From: Chloroflexota bacterium
GTDB lineage: Bacteria > Chloroflexota > Limnocylindria > QHBO01
Length of the DNA: 64,000 nucleotides
NCBI GenBank assembly: GCA_003243965.1
Contig: QHBO01000017.1
Location: forward strand, 62,001-126,000
Reading direction: 5' to 3'
The notes under the pieces: generated by a model
The model's input: only the letters and a program-made list of their open reading frames with translations
The model's database searches: none
Told to the model about the DNA's origin: nothing
Program-made: the position numbers and the translations under genes
Shown here: positions 24,935 to 32,161 of the stretch, one piece after another
Position numbering within the stretch: the stretch's first letter is position 1
Layout: each line of letters begins with the position of its first letter

Positions 24935-25401
24935 TCCTCGCTGCCCTGCCGCTGGGTGATGAGACGGTCCACCTCGCGCTTCAGGGTCGAGATGTCCTCG
25001 TAGCTGTGGTAGACCGATGCGAACCGGATGTAGGCCAGCTGGTCCATGTCGCGAAGCGCCTCGGTCGCCAGCCTGCCGATCTCCTTGGTCGCCACCTCGG
25101 CATCGCCGCGGGTGCGCAGCCGTGCCTCGATCTCGTCGACGGCGTGGTCGACGCGGTCCAGCGTGACGGGCCGCTTCTCGAGCGCCTTGAGCAGCCCGGA
25201 GCGCAGCTTCGAGCGGTCGAAATCCTCTCGGCGCCCGTCACGCTTCACGACGCTCAGACGCGCACCCTCGGGGCGTTCGTAGGTCGTGAACCGATACGCG
25301 CAGGCCTCGCACTCGCGTCGTCGCCGGATGGTGCTGCCACTCTCGAGGTCGCGCGAGTCGATGACCCTGGTTCCGAGCGCATTGCATCGTGGACAGTGCA
25401 A
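24931..25401 (-). CDS. nrdR: Transcriptional repressor NrdR
   Basis: A 156-residue NrdR. It starts with TTG at 25401, seven bases after a strong AAGGAG; no ATG or GTG fits the conserved N-terminus. The zinc ribbon is '[15 protein letters not shown]' plus '[17 protein letters not shown]'. The ATP-cone domain follows with '[20 protein letters not shown]', 'KALEKRPV' and '[14 protein letters not shown]'. NrdR binds NrdR boxes upstream of ribonucleotide reductase genes and represses when dATP is high. No nrd genes lie in the window; dcd follows by overlap. Confidence 0.95.
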   Translation of the reverse strand: MHCPRCNALGTRVIDSRDLESGSTIRRRRECEACAYRFTTYERPEGARLSVVKRDGRREDFDRSKLRSGLLKALEKRPVTLDRVDHAVDEIEARLRTRGDAEVATKEIGRLATEALRDMDQLAYIRFASVYHSYEDISTLKREVDRLITQRQGSEE

Positions 25402-25442
25402 CGAGGGTGCTCCTTCCCGGCTGGTAGACCCGTACGGGACCA

Positions 25443-25456
25443 TACCAGCAGTGGTA
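25443..25456. promoter_or_regulatory. Short inverted repeat upstream of nrdR
   Basis: TACCA and TGGTA flank a four-base spacer at 25443-25456, about 45 bases before the nrdR start. It may be an operator or a small hairpin in the leader. It does not match the NrdR box that I know, so no regulator is assigned. Confidence 0.25.
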
Positions 25457-25513
25457 CCGCGGAGCAGGATACCACAACATATGGGCCGTATGGCGCTGGA
25501 CCCTGCGCCGCCG

Positions 25514-26068
25514 CTAGTCGCGGTGGAGGCGCGCGGCGAGCGATGCGTCTGCCGGCTTGCCCGGCGCCCATGAGAGCAGGGCCTCGGCGAGTTCGCTGAT
25601 CCGCATCGCTGCGTTGACCAGGTTTGCATGCCCGCGCTTCCAGTAAGTGACCGCCTCCTCGTCGTCGGGCGGTCGGTGCGGCTGACGCGACAGGCCGCAG
25701 CCACGCTCGGCGGTGACGATGCCGCGCAGCGCACGTTCCAGGTTCGCCTCGTACTCGGCGTGCAGGCCGTGCAGCTCCTGCGGAGCCAGCATGTCTCGCA
25801 TCTGCTCCGCCTCCGCATCGAGCGCCTGCTCGGCGGTCACCAGCCGTTCGGCCGCCAAGTCGACATCCATCTCCCGCCGGCGCAGGCCGTCGATCGCCTC
25901 GGCCAGGCCGCTCAGCACCGCCTGGATGCGCGCATGGTGCTCCGACAGCTGCGCACGATAGGCGCCCAACTCCTCGCCGTAGCCATGCGGCCGTCGCGAG
26001 GCGCCGAACCACGCGCCGGGAACCACGCCTACAGCCAGCGCGATGAGCATCACCGCCATCACCAGCAT
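25514..26068 (-). CDS. Membrane-anchored coiled-coil protein (hypothetical)
   Basis: A 184-residue protein beginning with one membrane span ('[19 protein letters not shown]'), then a long helical region (about 35-130) rich in Glu, Ala, Leu and Arg with heptad spacing, and a more basic C-terminus ('[26 protein letters not shown]', seen in parts). No catalytic motif or family is recognised. It starts six bases after the etfA stop and so ends the acyl-CoA dehydrogenase/ETF operon; a membrane-associated accessory role is possible but unproven. Confidence 0.75.
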   Translation of the reverse strand: MLVMAVMLIALAVGVVPGAWFGASRRPHGYGEELGAYRAQLSEHHARIQAVLSGLAEAIDGLRRREMDVDLAAERLVTAEQALDAEAEQMRDMLAPQELHGLHAEYEANLERALRGIVTAERGCGLSRQPHRPPDDEEAVTYWKRGHANLVNAAMRISELAEALLSWAPGKPADASLAARLHRD

Positions 26069-26074
26069 CGGCGC

Positions 26075-27052
26075 TCAGCGCTTCCGCGAGCGCAGCTCAT
26101 CGGTGAGCCTTGGGACGATGGCAAACAGGTCACCGACCACGAACAGGTCAGCGAACTCACCGATCGGCGCATCGGGATCCTTGTTGATGGCGATCACGTG
26201 TTCTGCGGTCTGCATCCCGACCCGATGCTGGATGGCACCGGAGATCCCGACGCCGATGTACAGGCTCGGCTTCACGACCTTGCCGGTCTGGCCGATCTGG
26301 AGCTGATACGCGACCCAGCCTGCGTCCGCGGCGGCCCGGCTTGCCCCAACGGCGCCCCCGAGGACGTCGGCCAGCTGGCGGAGGGTCTCGAACCCCTCCT
26401 CACCGCCGACTCCGCGCCCTCCCGCCACGATCACCGATGCCTCCTCGAGGTTGACGCTCGCCTGCTCGGCGGCCACCGACTCCACGATGCTGACCTCGCC
26501 GAGGCGGCCGCCGGCCGCCGACGGGGCAGCGCTGACCTCTGCCTCGGCGCTGCCGCCCTCCTCCGGCGTGAACGTGTTGGCCGGGATGAGCACCACCGCG
26601 GGGGTGGGAGCGCCGGGAACCGGCTCGGAGACCGTGATGAACGCACCCTGCAGCGTGGCCTGCTCGGAGCGCACCACGCCGTCGACGATGCGCACGCCTC
26701 GGGCCGGCCCGAACGCCGGGAGGTCGAGCGCACCGACCAGCGCCGCGGCAATGTCGCGCCCGTTCGGGGTCGCCGGCACAAGCAGCGCCATCGCCTGTGA
26801 CTCGCGGACCGCGGCCGCGGCAGCACCGGCCACGCCGATCGCCGGGCCGGCCTCGCCCAGCACCACCACCCGCGACGCGCCGAATCGCCCCAACTCCGCG
26901 GCGCCGGCCGTTGCGCCCGCCCCGTAGGCCAAGCCGACCGCCGCTCCGCCGGCCTCACCGGCAAGTCCTGCGGCGCCGGACGCCAGCTCCTGTGCCGCGC
27001 GGCTGGCGCGCCCATCCACGAACTCCGCGAGGAAGAGGATGTCGCCTGCCAT
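26075..27052 (-). CDS. etfA: Electron transfer flavoprotein, alpha subunit
   Basis: A 325-residue EtfA. The ATG at 27052 overlaps the etfB stop (TGATG). The N-terminal domain is typical ('[12 protein letters not shown]', Ala-rich). The C-terminal FAD-binding domain shows '[16 protein letters not shown]', '[12 protein letters not shown]', '[21 protein letters not shown]' and '[22 protein letters not shown]'. With EtfB it accepts electrons from the neighbouring acyl-CoA dehydrogenase. The absence of an EtfAB-fused ferredoxin or Bcd-type partner suggests ordinary rather than bifurcating ETF (inference). The membrane Fe-S oxidoreductase at 32-34 kb is the likely acceptor. Confidence 0.95.
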   Translation of the reverse strand: MAGDILFLAEFVDGRASRAAQELASGAAGLAGEAGGAAVGLAYGAGATAGAAELGRFGASRVVVLGEAGPAIGVAGAAAAAVRESQAMALLVPATPNGRDIAAALVGALDLPAFGPARGVRIVDGVVRSEQATLQGAFITVSEPVPGAPTPAVVLIPANTFTPEEGGSAEAEVSAAPSAAGGRLGEVSIVESVAAEQASVNLEEASVIVAGGRGVGGEEGFETLRQLADVLGGAVGASRAAADAGWVAYQLQIGQTGKVVKPSLYIGVGISGAIQHRVGMQTAEHVIAINKDPDAPIGEFADLFVVGDLFAIVPRLTDELRSRKR

Positions 27053-27834
27053 CAGATCAGCCTCCGAGCCTGCATCCAATCGGCGATCCGGGAGGCCGCC
27101 TCCTCCGCCGTGGCAGCCTCGATCCGTTCCGCCGGAGGCTTGCGCTCCGGTGCCCGCACCTCGACGACGCGCGTCAACGCCCCGCCCCGCAGGGCCTCGG
27201 CGTCGATTCCCAGATCTGCGAGGCTCCACGTCTCGAGCGGCTTGCGCTTGGCGCCCATGATCCCCTTCAGGCTTGCGTACCGCGGCTCGCCAACCTGGTC
27301 GGTGACGCTCGCCACGAGCGGCGGCTGCGCCCCGACGATGTCGTGCCCACTCGCGGTCAGGCGTCGGATGCGCGCCCCTTGCGGGCCGAGCTGCAGCTCG
27401 GCGCCGTATGACAGCAGCGGCAGGCCGCGCTTTGCGGCCACCGCCCCGGGCACCAACGACCCGCGGGCATCGTCCGAGGCCATGCCCATCAGCGTGACGT
27501 CCGGCGCGAGCCTGTCGAGAGCGGCGGCGAGCACCGTGGCGGTCGCCCACTCGTCCGCGCCGGCGAGCGCGGGATCGGTGACGAGGACCGCCTCGTCGCC
27601 GCCCATCGCCAGCGCCCGGCGCAGGGCCTCGGCAGCGCTCTGCGGCCCCATCGACAGATAGCCGACCAGGTCCGCGGCTCCCGCCTCCTGGAGCCGCAGC
27701 GCCTGCTCGATGGCGTACTCGTCGAGTGGATTGATGATCGCTTCGGTCGCGGCGCGATCGAGCCGGTGGTCGGCGGTGTACCGCTTCTCGGCGGTGGTGG
27801 CCGGGACCTGCTTGATGCAGACGACGATCTTCAC
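27052..27834 (-). CDS. etfB: Electron transfer flavoprotein, beta subunit
   Basis: A 260-residue EtfB: 'MKIVVCIKQVP', 'INPLDEYAIEQALRL' and 'LLSYGAELQLG' are family marks, and the AMP-binding region is present near 'VLVTDPALAGADEWATA'. It forms the ETF heterodimer with EtfA, encoded by the next, overlapping gene. Its own ATG overlaps the stop of the acyl-CoA dehydrogenase gene (ATGA). The three genes therefore form one coupled unit for fatty-acid or amino-acid-derived acyl-CoA oxidation. Confidence 0.95.
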   Translation of the reverse strand: MKIVVCIKQVPATTAEKRYTADHRLDRAATEAIINPLDEYAIEQALRLQEAGAADLVGYLSMGPQSAAEALRRALAMGGDEAVLVTDPALAGADEWATATVLAAALDRLAPDVTLMGMASDDARGSLVPGAVAAKRGLPLLSYGAELQLGPQGARIRRLTASGHDIVGAQPPLVASVTDQVGEPRYASLKGIMGAKRKPLETWSLADLGIDAEALRGGALTRVVEVRAPERKPPAERIEAATAEEAASRIADWMQARRLI

Positions 27835-29021
27835 GGCGCTTCGCGCTCCCTCTCGTTGCCCCGTGCCGGTACGCCAGCCCGTTGCAGGAGCTGACGGGCC
27901 ACCACCAGGCGCTGGATCTGCTGCGTCCCCTCGTAGAGCTGGGTGATCTTCGCGTCGCGCATCATCCGCTCAACCGGGTACTCGGTGATATAGCCGTATC
28001 CGCCCAGGATCTGGACCGCATCGGTCGTCACGCTCATCGCCGTGTCACCCGCGATCAGCTTGGCGCAGCTGGTCCAGTACGCGACCTCGCGGCTGCCCGC
28101 GTCGACCTGTGCAGCAGCCGCGTAGGTGAGCTGCCGCGCCGCCTCTGTGCGGGACTGCATGTCGGCGAGCATGAACTGGATCGCCTCGAAGTCGACGACC
28201 CGCTGCCCGAACTGCTGGCGATCCGCCGCGTAGCTGAGCGCGGCGTCGATGGCTCCCTGTGCGATCCCCACCGCCTGCGCGGCGATCGCCAGTCGGGACA
28301 CGTCCAGGGTGCTCATCGCGATCCGAAAGCCCTCGCCCTCCGCGCCGAGCCGATTCGCCTCGGGAACGCGCACCTCGTCGAAGGTCAGCTCCGCAGTCGG
28401 CGAGCCTCGGATCCCCATCTTGTGCTCGACGCGGGGCGCCGCGAAGCCGGGGCGGCTGGTCTCGACCACGAAGGCGCTCATCCCCTTCCGGCCTCCCAGG
28501 GCCGGATCGGTGAGCGCAAACACGGTCAGGAGATCGGCCACGCTGCCGTGGGTGATGAAGCGCTTGCTGCCGGTCAGCAGGTAGCCATCCGCGTCGCGCC
28601 GGGCGCGCATCCGGTTGCTCGCCACGTCGCTCCCCGCGGCCGCCTCGGTCAGCGCAAATGCGATCAGCCACTCTCCGCTAGCGAGGCGCGGAAGGTAGCG
28701 CTCCTTCTGCTCGTCGTTGCCGGCGATCACGATCGGCAGCGAGCCGAGCTTCTGGACGATCGGGATCAGGCTGGTGGTCGCATCCGCGCGGGCGATCTCC
28801 TCGACCAGGATCGCCTGTGCCACGCCATCGAGCGCGGTGCCACCGTATCGCTCCTCGAAGGACGCGCCCAGCAGGTCCTGCTGGGCGAGGAGCTGCTTGA
28901 GGTCCCACGGGAACTCCGCCGTCGCATCGATCTCCGCGGCGCGCGTCGCGATGCGCTCCTCCGCCAGCTGGCGGACGACCGCCCGCAGCTCGTCGTGTTC
29001 ACGGGTTGGCCGGTACGTCAC
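27831..29021 (-). CDS. Acyl-CoA dehydrogenase
   Basis: A 396-residue acyl-CoA dehydrogenase of normal length. Domains run in order: helical N-terminus, a beta domain with 'FALTEAAAGSDVASNRMRA' and 'GSKRFITHGSVADLL' (FAD binding), and the C-terminal helical domain with 'RQQFGQRVVDFEAIQFMLADM', 'QILGGYGYITEYPVERMMRDAK' (seen in parts) and the catalytic Glu in 'LYEGTQQIQ'. It oxidises a CoA thioester at the alpha-beta bond and passes electrons to ETF, encoded immediately downstream. Chain-length preference cannot be read from sequence. Confidence 0.95.
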   Translation of the reverse strand: MTYRPTREHDELRAVVRQLAEERIATRAAEIDATAEFPWDLKQLLAQQDLLGASFEERYGGTALDGVAQAILVEEIARADATTSLIPIVQKLGSLPIVIAGNDEQKERYLPRLASGEWLIAFALTEAAAGSDVASNRMRARRDADGYLLTGSKRFITHGSVADLLTVFALTDPALGGRKGMSAFVVETSRPGFAAPRVEHKMGIRGSPTAELTFDEVRVPEANRLGAEGEGFRIAMSTLDVSRLAIAAQAVGIAQGAIDAALSYAADRQQFGQRVVDFEAIQFMLADMQSRTEAARQLTYAAAAQVDAGSREVAYWTSCAKLIAGDTAMSVTTDAVQILGGYGYITEYPVERMMRDAKITQLYEGTQQIQRLVVARQLLQRAGVPARGNEREREAP

Positions 29022-29126
29022 GCAGGGGCCTCATGCTCAGTGACCGGTGGCGGGAGCGCGGGCCTGTGAGTGTACGGGATCGGTGCGCTGCGGCGCCCTC
29101 GAGGCCGGAGCGCCGTGCGGTCGGGC

Positions 29127-29999
29127 TCAGCGGATCGGTCCCTGGACCTCGATCTGCCCGTCGGCCACCCGCGCCCGGTAGGTGGGCTGCCGGGTTGTCG
29201 CCGGCCCGTGGCGGACGGCGCCATCGGACAGCCGGAACTCGGACGCATGCCAGGGGCACACGATCCCGCGCTCGGTCAACGTCCCGCCCGAGAGGGGGCC
29301 GCCGGCGTGCGAACAGGTGTCCTTGAGTGCGAAGACGAGATCACCGCGCCGTACGACCACCAGGGCGGTGGTGCCCAGCATCGCCTTGGTGGGCGTCTGG
29401 TCCGGCAGATCCGCGACGGCGAGCACCGCGGTGAAGTCCTTTGCGCGCTTGCCACCGGCGAACGCGTTGCGGTTGACCATGTAGCCGTACTTGAAGACCA
29501 GGTGGCCCCCGATGTAGGCGCCCGCGCTGACCACCAGGTAGGCCAGCAGGCCGAGCAGCTGACCAATCGCCACCGAGCCACCGAGCCGCAGGAAGAAGGC
29601 GACGCCATACACCACCGTGGCCGCGATGTTCGTCCAGCCGTGCAGCGTCGCCAGGTTGCGCTCGTCCCCGCTGGCGGTGTCCTTGTAGTCGGTCAAGCCG
29701 GTGAGGATCGTTCCCAGCGTGGCGAGCATTGTGAGCCCCAGCACGATCCGCGTCGCGGTCTCGAGGTCGCCAGCGTGGAAGATGAGCGCCACCAGGTCGA
29801 GCGCAACGACCATCGTGAAGCCGCCGATGGTGACATCGGTCAGGACCGGGTGAAGGGCATGGCCCAGGAACGAGCCGTTGAGCAGGTCCTGGAGGAGCCG
29901 GCCTGGGCGGCCGAGCGCGCGATAGATGGCGGTCATCACCCCGGCCGTGGCGTCGCCCAGTGCTGCCAGGCCGCGCGACCAGCGCTCCAATCGTTCCAT
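29127..29999 (-). CDS. DUF2231 membrane domain fused to a Rieske [2Fe-2S] domain
   Basis: A 290-residue protein with an N-terminal DUF2231-type membrane unit (about 25-180, four spans, 'NGSFLGHALHPVLTDVTIGGF' in parts) followed by a Rieske domain. The cluster ligands are visible as 'CSHAGGPLSGG' (Cys, His) and 'CPWHASEFRL' (Cys, His). Such fusions are probably membrane-attached electron-transfer proteins. It lies 105 bp upstream of the acyl-CoA dehydrogenase gene on the same strand and may share its transcript, but no overlap ties them. The domain calls are secure; partner and direction of electron flow are unknown. Confidence 0.88.
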   Translation of the reverse strand: MERLERWSRGLAALGDATAGVMTAIYRALGRPGRLLQDLLNGSFLGHALHPVLTDVTIGGFTMVVALDLVALIFHAGDLETATRIVLGLTMLATLGTILTGLTDYKDTASGDERNLATLHGWTNIAATVVYGVAFFLRLGGSVAIGQLLGLLAYLVVSAGAYIGGHLVFKYGYMVNRNAFAGGKRAKDFTAVLAVADLPDQTPTKAMLGTTALVVVRRGDLVFALKDTCSHAGGPLSGGTLTERGIVCPWHASEFRLSDGAVRHGPATTRQPTYRARVADGQIEVQGPIR

Positions 30000-30068
30000 G
30001 CCCTCGTCCTCCTGGTGCTGCCCGCCTGCGCCCCGAGCCCCGTCGCTCCGAGTCGCCCGTACGGTACT

Positions 30069-30104
30069 GATACTCGCGATGGATACTCGCGATGGATACG
30101 CGCG
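30069..30104. repeat. 13-bp tandem repeat, about 2.8 copies
   Basis: The unit GATACTCGCGATG occurs at 30069-30081 and 30082-30094, with a degenerate partial third copy to 30104. It lies in the 127-bp gap between the aminotransferase stop and the start of the DUF2231-Rieske gene, so it could be in that gene's promoter or leader. Confidence 0.7.
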
Positions 30105-30126
30105 TACGTCCGGGCGCTGAATTACG

Positions 30127-31560
30127 TCAGCCGGCGAGCTCGGTGGCGAACGCGCGGAAGGTGTCGATGTGCCGGTCCACCTCCGCCTCGGTGTGCTGCA
30201 CGGACAGGGTCCACTGGTCGTCGGGGCCCGGCGGAAGGAGGATCCCGCGATTGGCGAGGAAGAAGAAGAAGGCCGTCCACAGCTCGGAATCGAGACCGAT
30301 GAAGTCGCGGTAGTTGGTGACCCGGCCCGGAGTGAACATCACGCACCCCTTGGGCCCCACGTTGATCGCGTAGCCCGGCAGCCCGAACTCGTCGATGACC
30401 TCCTGGCAGCCGGCGGTCAGCCGATCACCGAGCCGATGCAGCTCTGGGTACACATCGCGGGTCAGGATCTCCGTGAGCGTGGTGACCCCGGCCTGCATGC
30501 AGAGCGGGTTGCCGTTGAAGGTGCCCAGGTGTGCGACCCGGGAGGCGCCGCCGGGGATGGTGCTGCGCTCCAGGCCGGTTCCGGCCGTCCCGGGCTCCGG
30601 GAGCCGCTCGATGACCGACATCACCTCTCCACGACCGCCGAAGGCGCCGATCGGCACACCCCCGCCGATGCTCTTGGCCAGACAGAAGAGGTCCGGCTGG
30701 ACACCGAAGTGCTCGATGGCGCCGCCGTACGCGAGCACCACCCCGGTCTTGACCTCGTCGAAGATGAGCACCGCGCCGTGCGCGGAGGCGAGCGCCCGTA
30801 CCCGCTCCAGGTAGCCCGCCCGGGGAGGCACCACCCCGATGTTGAACTGGACCGGCTCGATGATGATCGCCGCGATCTCGCCCGCATGGCGTTCCAGGAT
30901 GCGTTCCAGGGCGTCCGGCTGGTTGTAGGGGGCAACCACCGTCTCGCGCAGGCGGCTCATCGGGATCCCGGCGCTGGCCGGGACGCTGGTCGGGGCTTCG
31001 GCCGAGCCCATCGCGTCGCGCGGCGGCTGGATGCTGATCAGCACGTCGTCGTGGTGGCCGTGGTACCCGCCCTCGAACTTCACCACCTTCTCCCGCCCGG
31101 TGAAGCCGCGCGCCACCCTGATCGCATCCATGGTGGCCTCGGTGCCCGAGTTGCTGAAGCGGACCAGGTCGGCCCCGAAGCGTCGCTTCAACTCTTCGGC
31201 CAGGATGACGCTCTCCTCGACCGGGAATGTGTAGCAGGTGCCGTTGGCGACCCGATGCGCCAGGGCCTGTGCCAGGCGCGGATGGGAGTGGCCCGCGGCG
31301 AGCACGCCGAAGGCCATGTCGAAGTCGACGTATTCGTTCTCGTCAACATCCCAGATGCGGGAACCGCGGGCGTCCCGCATGAACAGCGGCCAGGGGTCGT
31401 ACGACTGGAACGAACTCGCCACACCCAGCGGCAGTGCGGCGCGCGCGCGCTCGAAGAGCTGCTCGCTGCGCCGCGTGCGCTCGCGGTAGGTTCGCTCCTC
31501 CCGCTCGCCGATGTGTCGGAGCCGCTCGCGATCCACGCCGCGTGCCTCTGCAACCGTCAT
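30127..31560 (-). CDS. Class III aminotransferase (glutamate-1-semialdehyde aminomutase-like)
   Basis: A 477-residue PLP enzyme of aminotransferase class III. Marks are 'GPLY/'-equivalent 'DARGSRIWDVDENEYVDF', 'RFSNSGTEATMDAIRVAR', 'EGGYHGHHDD', 'LIFDEVKTGV' (Asp holding the pyridine N) and 'LAKSIGGGVPIGAFGG' with the PLP lysine. The length exceeds HemL by about 45 residues and there is no heme operon, so I do not call it hemL; an omega- or beta-amino acid transaminase is likelier. An Lrp/AsnC-type regulator is encoded four bases upstream on the same strand, typical for amino-acid catabolism. Confidence 0.85.
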   Translation of the reverse strand: MTVAEARGVDRERLRHIGEREERTYRERTRRSEQLFERARAALPLGVASSFQSYDPWPLFMRDARGSRIWDVDENEYVDFDMAFGVLAAGHSHPRLAQALAHRVANGTCYTFPVEESVILAEELKRRFGADLVRFSNSGTEATMDAIRVARGFTGREKVVKFEGGYHGHHDDVLISIQPPRDAMGSAEAPTSVPASAGIPMSRLRETVVAPYNQPDALERILERHAGEIAAIIIEPVQFNIGVVPPRAGYLERVRALASAHGAVLIFDEVKTGVVLAYGGAIEHFGVQPDLFCLAKSIGGGVPIGAFGGRGEVMSVIERLPEPGTAGTGLERSTIPGGASRVAHLGTFNGNPLCMQAGVTTLTEILTRDVYPELHRLGDRLTAGCQEVIDEFGLPGYAINVGPKGCVMFTPGRVTNYRDFIGLDSELWTAFFFFLANRGILLPPGPDDQWTLSVQHTEAEVDRHIDTFRAFATELAG

Positions 31561-31564
31561 GCTT

Positions 31565-32053
31565 CTACCTCGTGCCCCACCGATAGCTCTCCTTCACGAA
31601 CCGGAGCTCGACCATCGTCTCCGTCGAGCGGATCCCCTCGATCCGCGCCAGCTTCTCGGCGAGCACCTTCAGCAGGTGCTCGTTATCCTCGCACACGACC
31701 TCGCAGATCATGTCGAATCGGCCCGCGGTGATGACCAGGTAGGTCACCTCCTCCAGTCCACCGACCTCCTCCGCAATGCGGTCCAGTTGGCTGGGATCCA
31801 CGCGCAGGCCGATGAACGCCGGCTGTTGGAAACCCATGGCCAGTGGGTCGGTGACGCCCACGATCTGCACCACCCCGCGGCCGATGAGCCGCTCCGCCCG
31901 CTGACGGACCGTCGCCTCCGGAACCTTGAGCTCGCGGCCAATCTGCGCATAGGGGCGCCGACCGTCCAGCTGGAGGAACTTGATGATCGACTTGTCGAGG
32001 TCATCAAGCCGAGGACGCCGGCTGCGAGATTGCGGGAGGCTGCGCATCGCCAC
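31565..32053 (-). CDS. Lrp/AsnC family transcriptional regulator
   Basis: A 162-residue regulator. The N-terminal helix-turn-helix is 'LDDLDKSIIKFLQLDGRRPYAQIGRELKVPEATVRQRAERLI' (seen in parts, about 15-57). The C-terminal RAM domain, which binds an amino acid and forms octamers, covers 'AFIGLRVDPSQLDRIAEEVGGLEEVTYLVITAGRFD' (in parts) and the family 'G.FD...EVVCEDNEHLL' strand. It is followed four bases later by the class III aminotransferase, which it probably controls together with itself. Repeated ATTCCG elements lie just upstream. Confidence 0.92.
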   Translation of the reverse strand: MAMRSLPQSRSRRPRLDDLDKSIIKFLQLDGRRPYAQIGRELKVPEATVRQRAERLIGRGVVQIVGVTDPLAMGFQQPAFIGLRVDPSQLDRIAEEVGGLEEVTYLVITAGRFDMICEVVCEDNEHLLKVLAEKLARIEGIRSTETMVELRFVKESYRWGTR

Positions 32054-32086
32054 CCGCGAATCGTAGCCGCCTAGCCGAGAATCGGC

Positions 32087-32145
32087 AAATTCCGCAGCTC
32101 ACGCGCCGCTTTGCTGCGGATTCCGCCGAAAGGCGCGGATTCCGT
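32087..32145. promoter_or_regulatory. Repeated ATTCCGC-type elements upstream of the Lrp-family gene
   Basis: AAATTCCGCA at 32087-32096, GCGGATTCCG at 32116-32125 and GCGGATTCCG at 32135-32144 repeat within 60 bp before the regulator start. Several related sites in a row are what an Lrp-type octamer would bind for autoregulation. No footprint evidence exists here. Confidence 0.35.
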
Positions 32146-32161
32146 CGTGCGGCGCGTGCGC

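Noticed and set aside
30127-31560. Calling the class III aminotransferase hemL
   Set aside because: It is longer than HemL, has no heme gene nearby and is paired with an Lrp regulator; a broader name is safer.
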